Notes: generated from the sequence alone by a model not told the origin. A stretch of 64,000 nt of DNA from Batrachochytrium dendrobatidis JAM81 (GCF_000203795.2 NW_006281103.1:939658-1003657); one strand, 5' to 3'; shown: positions 9,830 to 20,849, counted from the first letter of the stretch. Program-made: numbers and translations.

Positions 9830-10045
9830 TATTAAAAAGTGGATCAGCAGGTCGTTCAGCAACTGACCGTACCAACAAATCACATTGTTGCTGCAGTGCA
9901 GGAGATACGAGCAATACATGTTTGTGCCATTCAAATCAACAGATGAACAATCTACCGATATTTGCAAAACAAGGTTGACAATTTTTCACTTTATTTATTT
10001 TATCATGCCTTTTATCACCAACTGTAGGCAAGATGTATAGGGTGA
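9830..10045 (+). repeat. Dispersed repeat, half A, diverged 3' copy
   Basis: The segment carries ATCTACCGATATTTGCAAAACA, a Thr/Pyr-rich run, and CATGCCTTTTATCACCAACTGTAGGCAAGATG, all homologous to 7476-7926 in the same orientation. It ends about 40 bases from the stop of the minus-strand gene at 10085. Confidence 0.7.
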
Positions 10046-10084
10046 AGAGCGTTTCTAATTCCTGTTTATTTGCTAGTATGGTGC

Positions 10085-10956
10085 TCAGAATCCAAGTAGC
10101 ACTACGAAGCCAGCAAACAGAGCAGACATCACACCTGTTATATCCATGTTTTGAGCACTGTTGACAGCGGCATATCCTGCTGATCCAGCCTTGGTTGTTT
10201 TGCTTGCAGCGTATGCTGGTGCAGAGGCCGTGGTTGTTACCGATTTAGTCTCGGAGATCGTGGGAATGTACTCTGGGGTTGCTATGGCTGTCCGCGATTT
10301 CGTGGATAAAGTTGTTCTAGTAGATATATGTGTAGAAACATTGGTTTTGGTAGTAGGCGCTGTTTTCGAGGAAGCAGCTTTGCTAGTAGTGGATGCTGGC
10401 ACCGTTTTCGAGGAAGCAGCTTTGCTAGTAGTAGATGCTGGCACCGTTTTCGAGGAAGCAGCTTTGCTAGTAGTAGATGCTGGCACCGTTTTCGAATACA
10501 CGGTTTTGCTAGTAGATGCTGGCGCTGTTTTCGAGGAAGCAGCTTGGCTAGTAGTGGATGTTGTTTTTGAATAAACGATCTCACTAGTAGTAGATGCTGG
10601 CACCGTTTTCGAGGAAGCAGCTTTGCTAGTAGATGCTGGCGCTGTTTTTGAATAAACGATCTCACTAGTAGTCTTAGTGGTGGAAGCGGCGCTTGACGTG
10701 TAAATGGGACTCTTTGTAGTTTTAGATTTATTACATGTAGTCGGACTAGTATTACTAGTTGTGGTGGATGACGCCGAAGTATAGACCGCAGAGGATGTGT
10801 ACTCTCGTCGCATGCATTCTGATGTTATCAATAGTTGGAATCAGTATCAACATCGCATAATTTCTTCAATCGCACGATTTGATGATTTAATAGTCACTTA
10901 CTAGCAGATGCAGATCCAGCCAGGCCAACCATAATAAGCACAGTAGTGAATTGCAT
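10085..10956 (-). CDS. GPI-anchored Ser/Thr-rich mucin-like cell-surface protein
   Basis: Exon 1 (10902-10956) encodes the 18-residue signal peptide, M-Q-F-T-T-V-L-I-M-V-G-L-A-G-S-A-S-A. A perfect GTAAGT donor and a CATCAG acceptor define an 83-nt intron; exon 2 is 10085-10818. The 262-residue product begins its mature part with K-C-M-R-R-E, then has a long Ser/Thr/Ala/Lys array of 12-14-residue units such as S-K-T-V-P-A-S-T-T-S-K-A-A-S (42-nt repeats in DNA). The C terminus has a small-residue omega region followed by a hydrophobic tail (M-S-A-L-F-A-G-F-V-V-L-L-G-F), a typical GPI signal. It is probably a heavily O-glycosylated wall or surface protein. The number of repeats is likely to vary between strains. 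Confidence 0.78.
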
Positions 10957-11321
10957 TTTATATGTTTATAATTTCTGAAGTAGGATTCAATCACAAACAG
11001 ATCTTTAAAGTAAAGGATACAAACGATCTGACAATCCTTTGATTAGGCTTGAAAATACACTAATTATCAAACTAAATTCAATATCGAGCGAGTGATTGTA
11101 TTAAAAGAACAAGATAAGTGGAATATAGATTGTAATAGAGTACAAAGTAGGAAATTATATATTCATTGACAACTATCCACGATCGGTTTAAAATTTGCCT
11201 TGAATTTGTACTAGTTAATAATCATGGATATTGTGTATTTTATCCATGCGCTTGAGCTAGAATCTATTCTCAAGACCTGGCTTTAAAACTTTTACTTGCT
11301 GCACATCCACGGAAATATCAC

Positions 11322-11754
11322 TCACAGCTAGTCACAAAGAAATGTGAATGGATAGATAATCAATATATTCCATCATTCGATTCATCATGTTTTAAAACCA
11401 TTCTGATGACATCAATGAGACTGTTGTTGCAGCATTTCAAACCCAAGACTCTGGTTGCAAAACTGCACAATTTCTTCAGATTAATGAAACTATATAATTG
11501 AAGTGTTGAAGGTCGTGTCAAAGCAAGCCCAAATGAGGGATATTGTTTATATTGAATCAAAAAGATCAGAAAAGTAGCTGTGCCAATAAACCAGGTTGTT
11601 GACGCAGTATAAGAGATACGAGCAATAGATGATCATGTCATCGAAATCAGCAGATGAGCAATCTACCAATATTTGCAAAACAACATCAAGAATGATGATT
11701 GCTGGCGATTTCTGTTTTTTATTTTATGGCATGCCTTTTATCATCAGCCTTAGG
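11322..11754 (+). repeat. Dispersed repeat, half A, copy 2
   Basis: This copy is about 98-99% identical to 7476-7911 by eye. Just past its 3' end TAGGTGATTCAAAGTG joins it to an inverted half B (11755-11865), the same join seen near 58254. Its 3' end faces the stop of the minus-strand gene at 11966. Confidence 0.9.
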
Positions 11755-11865
11755 TGATTCAAAGTGCACAGTGCTATCCAGTAAACCGACTCATCATTTC
11801 ATGAGACTATTTATTATACTGACTTTTATTTAGTATCCCACCACGTGAATACGACGGTAAAGTTG
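11755..11865 (-). repeat. Dispersed repeat, half B, inverted next to half A
   Basis: The reverse complement reads CGTATTCACGTGG, then AGTATAATAAA, CATGAAATGAT, GTTTACTGGA and CACTTTGAATCACCTA, in the same order as half B elsewhere (16521, 19533, 48092). This join shows that A and B are parts of one composite element. Confidence 0.65.
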
Positions 11866-11965
11866 CATCAGATCGTACCCATACTACAAAATATGACCGT
11901 CCAATTCAGATTGCTGTCAAGTGTTGCCATATTGTAAACCATAATCAAGGTTGTGCTTAGAAAGT

Positions 11966-12554
11966 TCAAAGAACTACCGAAATAACTATAAGCAAGGCAG
12001 CTGAAGCCACGGTCAGCATGACCATACTAAGCTGGCTATATGTATTACTTGATGATGCTTGGCGTGATGTGTCGCTCGTACTTGACTGAACAGTTACTAC
12101 TTGTGGTGGTATAGCGTTTCCATGAGCTGACGTAATGTCTACAGGGGCAGAGGCGATCACAGGCAATAATTGAGTGGATGTTGATGTTGTATTTGCAGAA
12201 GCTTGCATACTTTCAAGCAACAAGACAGTTGTAGAAGCTATTTAGATGTATACAGATTACAAAGATTTAATAGATAGTATTGCATAGTCTTGCAAGATTA
12301 AAGACTATCAAACTACGAATCTCATTGAAATGTGGTTGATTTTACAGGATCATGGAAAGCTCTTGCTGAATCTATTTTTGATTCTCAAGAGCAACCAATT
12401 GTATTTGCATGCTCTAAGGCTCGAGTATCATTTAAACATTTCTATCCAATAAAATGATTCAATAGTATCAATGACTCTATGGCTTACCTGGAGTGCATAC
12501 AACACTACATACTTGAATAGCACAGACAATAAATACAAACTCTAAATGTCTCAT
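11966..12554 (-). CDS. Small GPI-anchored Ser/Thr-rich surface protein
   Basis: Exon 1 (12488-12554) encodes a signal peptide of about 22 residues starting M-R-H-L-E-F-V-F-I-V. A CAG|GTAAGC donor and an AAATAG acceptor bound a 250-nt intron; exon 2 is 11966-12237. The 112-residue product is Ser/Thr/Ala-rich, with a hydrophobic C-terminal tail (M-V-M-L-T-V-A-S-A-A-L-L-I-V-I-S-V-V-L) consistent with GPI anchoring. The layout, a signal-peptide exon followed by a phase-1 intron, matches the neighbouring gene at 10085, but the sequences are not otherwise alike. Likely a short cell-surface glycoprotein; no specific function can be given. Confidence 0.7.
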
Positions 12555-13064
12555 ACTATTTTTAGGTTTTGAATATTCTCGACGTGTTATTCGTATCTGT
12601 AGTATTTATACTATTGGTGGGTCATCGTGGATGATCTATCCACATATACACTTAAGTTTAAAGCTCAGTGTAGATAATAGTGACTGTTGTTTGCAAATAT
12701 TCCTAACAGTAATATATGGCAGCTTTAAACATGATTTGAATTCTATCACTTTGTAACAGCCATTTTAGCACCTGGCTGATACATAAATTACCAAACCCTT
12801 TTTAATGTCTTTTTGAAGCAAATGTACAATGCAATTAATTGACCTCTACTTGGCGAAAAAGATTGAAAAATAGAATGGAATAGGTATCAAACAGATAAAG
12901 ATTAACGCTCTGACTAAAGTGTAAGAATATCTTGATAAGGCATAGAATTTTAAGATATCTTCAAGGATAAGTACAAATTCTCAACAAAACCTACCAAAAA
13001 TCTCTATTTATGATGTAGTTTCACCAATAACTCATTCAAATCAGTAGATAATCCACCGATATTT
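12555..13064. other. Intergenic, weak repeat trace only
   Basis: About 510 AT-rich bases. Near 13037-13090 the sequence CATTCAAATCAGTAGATAATCCACCGATATTT is a weak, diverged match to repeat half A. No gene seen. Confidence 0.35.
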
Positions 13065-13570
13065 TTAAATAACACCAAGAAAATACGCTTTTGGACTAAG
13101 CAATTTGATCATAGTAAGCTGACGGCATTTTTGGCAATGAATACGCTTGATAGATGCAGAGTCATGGGTGGAAGCCATTTCATTTGATGAATCATCGTTT
13201 GGCACGCTTGTGGATGAAGCAGGGACACGAAATGTATATTTGTTAAAGTTGGTGCTGAGGCTTCAGCAATGATGTCAAATCATTTGTCATAAGAAACAAT
13301 GCAGACTTCTATAGGACAGCGTTGGCAACTATAAAACGATCAAGATTGACACCATCAATAAAGTTGGCAACACAGTTGCATGAGTGGACAGCTCATTGGA
13401 CAAATCGAGAGATGGACAATCTCAAGAAACAACTCACCCAAAATACTCTGCTCCAGCAAACGTAAGCGCAAATCATTAACATGCATATATTGATGGGTGC
13501 CTTGTACACTTGGCTGTAACATTGCATCATGCGCGGGTCTAGGCTGTATGTGAAACCTTTCATCTATCAT
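13065..13570 (-). pseudogene. Possible remnant of a Cys-motif gene
   Basis: Three minus-strand frames in a row look protein-like but do not join with consistent phases: 13570 to about 13435 (M-I-D-E-R-F-H onwards, ending at a GTGAGT), a short C-Q-R-C-P-I-E-V-C segment near 13320, and a frame from about 13245 to 13065 with C-Q-K-C-R near 13120. Two C-x-x-C pairs suggest a zinc ribbon. Either a multi-exon gene I could not resolve or a decayed copy. No family recognised. Confidence 0.25.
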
Positions 13571-14660
13571 TTTTCATGGCGACACAAACCTGAAACCCAC
13601 TTCTTTTAAACTCGCTTGTCTAAGCTTCAAAAGAGCACTATAGACTTGATGGTAAGAATCGCAAAAGTAACAACCCAATCCAATCACACAAGAGTGTTGA
13701 ATGAGATTTACGTGAGTACCTCGAATACATGACATACATGGATGGTTGCTGACAATCTGTAATTTATTTCTCCATTTTCACGACTGTAAACCTTTCCAAG
13801 TCAACGTGATACTGCAGAATGCAACAATACAACATGTTGTCACGTATGGTCCATGTACAAGTCTTTTTGGTGACAAATTGACCATTATCGCGTTGACCAG
13901 ATACAAAGACATTGCTTGTTTTTAGCCCAAAAATAAGTATTAGATATAGCAACTTTGGCAAATAATAGCATATATAGTAAATTTTATTTGTGTATGGTCA
14001 ATTTCAATATATACTGTACTTGAATATCAATGCTCACGTCACATCAATACATATATCGGACCAGATGGCGATCGGTATGTATGAATCTTTGTATTTTTAA
14101 ACTGCATCATATATAGTAGTACTATATGTTTTTATTCTGGTGAAATGTTTTATCAATGTGGTTAAAGATATTGTTGTTAACTGATGACACAACAAACTTT
14201 TAATGTTGGTTACGAGGGGAAAGGGGCCATATGACTGTTTGTGTTCATGACTAAAATGTATGGCTCAAGTAGGAAAGCAAGTGATAAAATACAATTAGAG
14301 GTGGTGTGTTCAATATACATCTCTGATTATAACACGGTCCAGCATTGATTTCTTAGGATGCGTGTTAAAGGAGATGCACAATCACTTGCATAGTTTGCCT
14401 TGACCTAAACATTTCCAAATAGCTTGGCGTTTACACTTATAGTATAAATTGACTATTTTCAAAACCCATTTTTTGATTTGGATTGCTAATAGCTTTATTA
14501 CTCTGCTGATATATTTGCACTTTCAACACTTTGTAATCTCATTTTCACCCCAACACCTATCTTGGCAAACCACACCACATTTTGTATTTAATATACACAA
14601 AACTCCAACTGCCTGGATACTTGCTTCAATTCAATAATCAAACATCCAACAACTCGAAAA
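13571..14660. other. Intergenic, mostly featureless
   Basis: About 1.1 kb. A 65-codon minus-strand frame at 13764-13961 begins with a signal-peptide-like stretch and contains cysteines, but it has no ATG, so I do not call it. The segment 14440-14600 is T/A-rich with a TATAGTATAAATT sequence and probably holds the promoter of the GH5-like gene. Confidence 0.4.
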
Positions 14661-16434
14661 ATGGCGTGTACTATCAATTCACGTATCTCCAACCGGATTC
14701 AGGCAAAAATGCAACTTATAAGAATTGTAATGTCATTTATGGGGATGCATATCGTAGCAGGAAAAGGTGTAAACTATACTGGGATAAACGAATCAGGATT
14801 AGAAAACCCATTGAATCCACTGTCTCTTTCTCAAGTGGCAATTACGCGGTTGGTTGCCAAAGGAGCCAACTTAATTCGCATTCCCATCTTGTGGGAGTCT
14901 ATCCAGCCGGCTTTTCATGGATCATTAAATGCTACATATTTGAGAGACTTGGATACAGCTTTGGGTATGGCTTTGGGCAACTCGAGCAGTGGTGTGGTTG
15001 CTGTAATTGATGTTCATAATAATGCCACGTTTGGTGGAGTGACGTTTGGCAATGGTGGAGCGAATGTTGGTGCATTTGGAGATCTGTGGGGGAGGTTGGG
15101 CGGATACTACCAGCAAAACTCATCCGTCTGGTTTGGCTTGATGAATGCCCCAAATATGCAAACAGGAAACTGTAGCGATTCGGTAGCTGTAAGTATAAAA
15201 CATTTGAAACTGAATACTTTATGATTGGACAACCGAGACTGGAAATGTGCCTGTTTTTTACAATTCATATTTACTTTGCAATATGCTATTTGTTAATGTA
15301 AGCTTAGTGGCTGCCATATGCACAAAAAGCAGTGACATCAATTCGCCAAGCAGGTGCAGTCAACAAGATCTTGATTCCTTCTGGCCAGTCCAGTACAGCT
15401 GAGCAATGGCAGGGCGTATGTAAAAACGGAGATATCATGAACCAGATTGTGGACACTGCGTCCAACTATGTATTTGATGTCCAACAGTATTTTTCATCAG
15501 AGACAGTTACGACATACGGGAACTGTGGTAAAACTACTGCCGTGGTTGACGGAATGACAGACTGGCTGAGATTGTCAAATCGATCAGCACTTTTATCATC
15601 GTTTGGTAGGTTAAAGGCACACTACTCGTATTTATGCCGAGTATATGTAGATCCAAACTGACTATGCAGTCTGTAAAATTAATTTTATATTCATCTATTG
15701 AATCTATTGCATCTACATATAATATTTTAGCCGTGAATTGGGACGATGCGACCTGTGTTTCCATGCTTTCCCAGTACCTACGGTATTTTGATACCAACAA
15801 TGATGTATGGCTTGGATGGGCATATTGGTCTGGCGGACCACTAGTTCCCAAAACCACTGGATATTACTACATCGAGTCACAGTCTAATGCAACAGATTCA
15901 AGCCTTCTCACAGTCCTATCAACCTATTTTGCCAATCGATCCACTGCTAGCTCAGGCACAACTGACGTATCAGGTGGTGGAACGGCCAGTGGTGTTGTAC
16001 TGATTGTTTGTGTGGTTGTGGTGGGTGTTTCGCTGTTGATATGCTTGACAGTGATTCTTGTTCTTCGAGCAAAAGCTAAGCGATCCCCGACTCTCGCCAT
16101 GATAGAAACGGATTCGGCAGAATACAAACCAGCCAAAAAACGAATCAATACAGATAGGAAAAGCATGATGGAAGAGCGCGAACTAAGAGATGCGGTCAAG
16201 AAAATGATGATGAATCATAGCGTCCCTGCAAAAGATAAAGCCAAAGGAAAGGCTGGGCACGCACAGAGTCGAATGCGACTGGATGCTGCTTCTGCGACAG
16301 AGACATTCCAGGCCAAGAATGTAAATCTAAAAGAAACAGACTCGGGCCAATTCAGTCATTTTGTGAATTTTACAAGTTCAAGGTTTCAGGTGGAGTCTCA
16401 GATGCCAAATAATGACGATAGTTATTTATTTTGA
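14661..16434 (+). CDS. Membrane-anchored GH5-family protein lacking catalytic glutamates
   Basis: Exons 14661-15188, 15308-15605 and 15731-16434 give 509 residues. Met1 or Met17 could start; Met17 gives the better signal peptide (M-Q-L-I-R-I-V-M-S-F-M-G-M). Residues about 35-330 follow the glycoside hydrolase family 5 endoglucanase pattern: R-I-P-I-L-W, D-V-H-N-N-A, V-W-F-G-L-M-N-A-P, F-D-V-Q-Q-Y, and W-L-G-W-A-Y-W-S-G-G. The acid/base Glu of N-E-P is Ala163, the His of F-D-V-H-x-Y is Gln235, and no Glu lies where the nucleophile is expected (Ser274/Phe275). Residues 364-387 are a transmembrane helix followed by a 120-residue basic cytoplasmic tail. It may bind cell-wall glucan without cutting it; that role is inference. 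Confidence 0.85.
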
Positions 16435-16520
16435 AATATACTCCCCGCTTCCATGGACCAGCTTGGTGATTTTTGTTTAATAATGGGTATGATATGTTGT
16501 GGAACACAGTATGGATACCA

Positions 16521-16732
16521 AAGTATAATAAACAGCTGGTCTTATGAAATGATTGGTGCCGAGTTTACTGGACACCATTGTACTTGAATTCATTGATATC
16601 TTTCCTAGTGATTGGCGCAGAAACGTATCATGATCTTTTGGAGCACAACAAGAATGAAAAGGAAAGGGTTGAAAGGCAATCTCGGTTAAACTATAGCTTG
16701 TGTGCATCATATGATGGACGTTGTATTTGGAA
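16521..16732 (+). repeat. Dispersed repeat, half B, copy 1
   Basis: The 212 bases starting AAGTATAATAAACAGCTGG are about 98% identical to 19533-19744 (about four differences by eye). The copy fills the gap between the GH5-like gene and the proline iminopeptidase gene. It contains only chance reading frames. Confidence 0.88.
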
Positions 16733-16874
16733 AAGAAATTGAGAATGCTACTAGTTAATTTCCAATAATAAAGCGTAACGAATGTTCAATCATTTATTTC
16801 CGTGACAATCACTGCAAGATAGCATCCCATTTATGTGAATACAGCAAACACATCATGCGTCGGTTTTAAATATT

Positions 16875-18010
16875 CTAGAGAGAACGGAAAGAATCTGCGG
16901 CTTCGACCAGTTTAGTGGTGGTACCACTTTCCTTTGCAGAATGGCCAGCATTGGCAACCACATGCAAAGTAGCTTCAGGCCAAGCTTTAGAGAGATCCCA
17001 CGCAGAACGCATAGGACACACCACATCGTACCGACCCTGGACAATGACGCAAGGAATATGTCTGATCTTGTGCACATTATCAAGAATCCACGAGTCAGAA
17101 TCAAAGAAGCCATTATTGACAAAGTAGTGGCATTCAATACGAGCAAATGCAAGCGACCAGATATCATTTTCGGCTTGAGCAATCATCTTCTCATCTAAAA
17201 GTCGTAATAGACCACAGTAACAAAAGAGATCAATGAGTTGGAGCAATCATAAACAGACCTACATCCATCTCACCATGCATTCATGGTACAAAGTTTAATA
17301 ATTAGCTGGAAAGAATATACTCGTACCAACAAAGAGTTTAGAAGTAGCACACTCCCATTTGCTCCAAGCCTTTGCGGCAGCAAGACGCTCTATTTCATTA
17401 GAGCTAGTCAAGCGTTTGTAGTAGGCGGTGACCAGATCGCCATGTTCCTCCTTTGGGATAGCATTGAGATAGTCGTCCCAGAAATCAGGAAAGATATGGC
17501 TAGCGCCTTCTTGATAGAACCACTTGATTTCAGAAGGACGCAGCATAAAGATGCCTCTGAGGATCAAAGCCTTGACAGCCTCGGGATGAGATTCGGCATA
17601 TGTGAGGGCAAGGGTAGAGCCCCATGAACCACCAAACACAACCCATTTGTGAATACCAAGATGGACTCTAAAAAGCAACAAGTGAATAACGAGTGCAGTA
17701 GTTGGTCAATACAGTGGTGGTAATACCTAATCTTTTCGATATCAGCAACAAGAGACCAAGTATCGTTTCCATCTAGAGAAGCAGAGGGAGTAGACTTGCC
17801 AGCGCCTCTTTGGTCAAAGACAATGATACGGTAAGTAGCAGGATCAAAGTACTGACGATCACCAGCACTGGTTCCACCTCCAGGCCCTCCATGAACATAG
17901 ATGATGGGGCTGCCAGTGGGGTTACCACTCTGTTCAACATAAAGGGAATGAACAGGAGATACTGAGAGCATCTCAGTCTTGAAAGGGTCTATGGGAGGAT
18001 ATAATGCCAT
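16875..18010 (-). CDS. Proline iminopeptidase (peptidase S33)
   Basis: Exons 17727-18010, 17327-17667 and 16875-17194 join in phase to 314 residues, the usual length for the family. It removes N-terminal proline from peptides, probably in the cytosol (no signal peptide). The oxyanion motif H-G-G-P-G-G is at 40-45, D-Q-R-G-A-G-K-S near 66-73, the nucleophile elbow G-G-S-W-G-S with Ser109, the acid in G-R-Y-D (Asp265), and the base in A-G-H-S (His293). The W-S-x-W-E signature spans the end of exon 2. The ATG at 18010 is the first in frame; a TTTGCAG just upstream hints at a 5'UTR intron. All key residues are present, so the enzyme should be active. Confidence 0.93.
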
Positions 18011-18257
18011 ACTTTGTAGTTGCTGCAAAGAAAATCATTGCAATTGTTCTTGCTAGTCACGGCATTAGCTAACCAAGTGTTTGAATCCTTCGCTTGGTAG
18101 GATGGCTCGCGCACTGCGTTAATTTGATTGCGTCAGTTGTTGTGCTCTTACGTCAATTTGCAGACCCGACTAATGAATGCACTCTATTTACGTAGGATCC
18201 CTGCAAAAACAACAATTGGAAACAACTGGGTTCTTGTATATCAACAAAGATATATAT

Positions 18258-18264
18258 TATAAAA
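18258..18264 (+). promoter_or_regulatory. TATA box of the Gly/Thr-rich secreted protein gene
   Basis: TATAAAA lies 126-132 bases before the ATG at 18390. Between them, 18312-18378 holds an imperfect tandem repeat (unit like CTGTAACTTTAACTGCAAACTCAT, about 2.5 copies, period 25-28) in the presumed 5' leader. Confidence 0.5.
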
Positions 18265-18389
18265 GAGCAAGTCTTTTACTCTCTATCCTATATTCATCAT
18301 TGCAAATCCATACTGTATCTTTAATTGCAAACTCATTTCTCTGTAACTTTAACTGCAAACTCATACTGTAACTTTTTATTCCAATCATC

Positions 18390-19349
18390 ATGAAATTCAT
18401 TACTGCTCTCTTCTCCTCACTTGTTGCTGCAACTGCTGTCGCCGTATCCATCAATCCCCAAAATACCCATCGTTTACAAAAGCGCGGTAACAATGGAAAT
18501 ATAGGGTCTGAAAATATAAACATTTTTGGTATCAGCAATACTGGTGGCGCGGGCAGTGTAAAGCGTAATGGCTCCGGCAAGAACAATGCCAATCGTGCTG
18601 GAAAGCGTGGACGCAAATCTGGCGGAAGACGACAAAGGAAGCGTAAAGGTCGAAAGAATGGCAAATCTAAATCAACTGGAACTGGAGCCGGTGGTTCAAC
18701 TGAAACTGGAACTGGTAGTCCAACTGGAACCGAGACTGGAACCGGAACTGGTGGTTCAACTGGAACCGAGACTGGAACTGGTAGCCCAACTGAAACCGAG
18801 ACTGGTGGTTCAACTGGTGGTTCAACTGATACTGGAACTGGAACCGGAACCGGAACTGGTGGTTCAACAGATACCGGAGCCGGTGGTTCAACTGGAACCG
18901 GAGCTGGAACTGAAACTGGTGGTTCAACTGGAACCGAGACTGGAACTGGTGGTTCAACTGGAACCGAGACTGGAACTGGTGGTTCAACTGGAACCGAGAC
19001 TGGAACTGGTAGCCCAACTGAAACCGAGACTGGTGGTTCAACAGATACCGGAGCCGGTGGTTCAACTGGAACCGGAGCTGGAACTGAAACTGGTGGTTCA
19101 ACTGGAACCGAGACTGGAACCGGAACTGGTGGTTCAACTGATACCGGAGCCGGTGGTTCAACTGGAACCGAGACTGGAACTGGAACTGGTAGCTCAACTG
19201 ATACCGGAGCTGGTGGTTCAACTGGAACCGGAGCTGGAACTGGAACTGGTGGTTCAACCCGATCTAAAACTGGCGGTTCAACCCGATCTAGATCTAAGTC
19301 TGGTGGTTCAACCCGATCTAGATCTAGATCTGGAAAATCATCCGTATAG
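18390..19349 (+). CDS. Secreted Gly/Thr/Ser-repeat protein with Lys-Arg processing site
   Basis: A single exon of 319 residues. Residues 1-19 are a signal peptide; a short propeptide ends in L-Q-K-R-G (Lys31-Arg32), a Kex2-type site. Residues 33-95 are basic (many R-K-R-G and G-R-R-x-R-K). From about 95 to 295 the sequence is a tandem array of [14 protein letters not shown] units, encoded by repeats of GGAACTGGTGGTTCAACT. The last 25 residues are [10 protein letters not shown] units. Long open frames on the other strand and in frame +2 of this region come from the repeat composition. Function unknown; such glycine/threonine-rich secreted proteins may be wall or mucilage components. No cysteine and no GPI tail are visible. 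Confidence 0.8.
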   Translation: MKFITALFSSLVAATAVAVSINPQNTHRLQKRGNNGNIGSENINIFGISNTGGAGSVKRNGSGKNNANRAGKRGRKSGGRRQRKRKGRKNGKSKSTGTGAGGSTETGTGSPTGTETGTGTGGSTGTETGTGSPTETETGGSTGGSTDTGTGTGTGTGGSTDTGAGGSTGTGAGTETGGSTGTETGTGGSTGTETGTGGSTGTETGTGSPTETETGGSTDTGAGGSTGTGAGTETGGSTGTETGTGTGGSTDTGAGGSTGTETGTGTGSSTDTGAGGSTGTGAGTGTGGSTRSKTGGSTRSRSKSGGSTRSRSRSGKSSV

Positions 19350-20210
19350 GTGATGTTGACGGGACTTCCCTTGTAATTGAATGCATATTACTTTAGCTTT
19401 CATTTCTTGAATGGCTTAACTCGCAATACTAAGCTGTATATATTGACTATTGTAATTCAGACTTTGAAAATAAACATGAATTGTGTCTCACTACTGTCAC
19501 CACTTATTCGCATAAAATGAAACACTATAGGCAAGTATAATAAACAGCTGGTCTTATGAAATGATTGGTGCCGAGTTTACTGGACACCATTGTACTTGAA
19601 TTTATTCATATCTTTCCTAGTGATTGGCACGGAAACGTATCATGATCTTTTGGAGCACAACAAGAATGAAAAGGAAAGGGTTGAAAGGCAATCTCGGTTA
19701 AACTATAGCTTGTGTGCATCATATGATGGACGTTGTATTTGGAAGGGCTGAGAATGTCCATTGAAGCAGCAGTGCAGTCAATCTCCAGTAAAAACAAAGC
19801 ACAGCAAATGTTTATTCGCTATTTATACCGAAACAAAGTCGTCACTGCAAGATCAATACAAGAGAGTTCCGTTTTACGTGAGTATGGCTGTAATTTAGAA
19901 TTACCAAAAAGCACTCGAATCTCATTGTATTGGAAGATATGGTTTGGTTCCAGAACCACCTGCGTACAGTTCCATCTGGAAGCTAGTCTTTGGTTAGATA
20001 CAAGTAAACTCAAGTAAGCACTCGACTGTTCTTGTTTCCAACGACTGATCTCCAATATGAACCCCGATCAAATAATAGCAATTAGCCTATTCAAACAAAT
20101 GGCGTGATTCAGCCACATGATAAATACATTAAAAGCGCCAAATGCAGGGTTGCAGCCTATAAAAGACGACGGAATCGCAGATCTATCCCATACAAGATCC
20201 ATCAATTGAC
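19350..20210. other. Intergenic with repeat half B and GST promoter
   Basis: The segment 19495-19744 is a half-B repeat copy and 19745-20060 holds only chance frames. A CCTATAAAAG TATA box at 20156-20165 lies about 50 bases before the GST start codon. Confidence 0.5.
19533..19744 (+). repeat. Dispersed repeat, half B, copy 2
   Basis: Near-identical to 16521-16732. Upstream bases 19495-19532 (CACTTATTCGCATAAAATGAAACACTATAGG) extend the similarity to the copies at 9335 and 48092. Confidence 0.88.
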
Positions 20211-20849
20211 ATGTCACCTACACTCCCAACCCTGAAGCTTACCTATTTCAATGTCAGTATGAGGGGCGAACCCGCTCGCCTTGCATTGACTATTGGAGGT
20301 ATCCCTTTTGAAGACGAGCGAATCAATGGCGAATCTTGGCCTGCACTCAAGTCTACAACTCCCTTTGGCCAGCTTCCCTTTTTGACTGTCAACGGAACTA
20401 CTCGCGTTGCTCAATCTGGTGGTATTCTTCGTTATGCTGGTGCTCTGGCTAACCTATACCCATGCACTGATCCTCTTAAGGCTGCTTTGGTAGATCAGGT
20501 TGTTTTCCATGTTGATGACATTTCTAATGCTGTCTATTGTACAATCCATGAGTCTGATGCAGCCAAGAAATCTCTTGCTCGCAAGACCCTGGCCGAGTCC
20601 AAATGGCCTCAAATGTTTGCTTCGCTTGAGCGAGTTATTACCCAGCACAGCGGTGGTAAATGGGCCGTTGGAGACTCCATGACTGTGGCTGATATCCAGA
20701 TTTATGTTATTGTATCATTGATCAGCTCTGGTCTTTGGGATGGCATTCCTACTGATCTGACTGAAAAGTATTCCAAAGTGCATGCCATCTACAAGGCCGT
20801 ACAGAGTCACCCCAAAGTTGTTGAATGGGAGGCTGCTCACAAGAAATAA
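20211..20849 (+). CDS. Glutathione S-transferase, sigma-like
   Basis: A single exon of 212 residues, the normal length for cytosolic GSTs. The N-terminal thioredoxin-like domain has L-T-Y-F-N-V-S-M-R-G-E-P-A-R with the candidate catalytic Tyr12, Q-L-P-F-L-T-V-N-G with the cis-Pro, and the glutathione-binding Q-S-G-G-I-L-R-Y. The all-helical C-terminal domain contains V-G-D-S-M-T-V-A-D-I-Q, the usual N-capping/hydrophobic-staple motif. It conjugates glutathione to electrophiles or handles peroxides in the cytosol. The pattern is closest to sigma/prostaglandin-synthase-type GSTs. The TATA box about 50 bases upstream and lack of introns suggest an inducible gene. Nothing is missing. Confidence 0.93.
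   Translation: MSPTLPTLKLTYFNVSMRGEPARLALTIGGIPFEDERINGESWPALKSTTPFGQLPFLTVNGTTRVAQSGGILRYAGALANLYPCTDPLKAALVDQVVFHVDDISNAVYCTIHESDAAKKSLARKTLAESKWPQMFASLERVITQHSGGKWAVGDSMTVADIQIYVIVSLISSGLWDGIPTDLTEKYSKVHAIYKAVQSHPKVVEWEAAHKK

Noticed and set aside
10161..10574. Plus-strand frames opposite the mucin-like gene
   Set aside because: Antisense shadows of a 42-nt coding repeat; splice sites, signal and GPI tail all support the minus-strand gene.
13764..13961. Signal-peptide-like minus-strand frame
   Set aside because: No ATG start and an upstream stop before any alternative.
18568..19353. Long alternative plus frame and a minus frame over the Gly/Thr repeats
   Set aside because: Periodic low-complexity DNA keeps these frames open; they lack a signal peptide or any domain.
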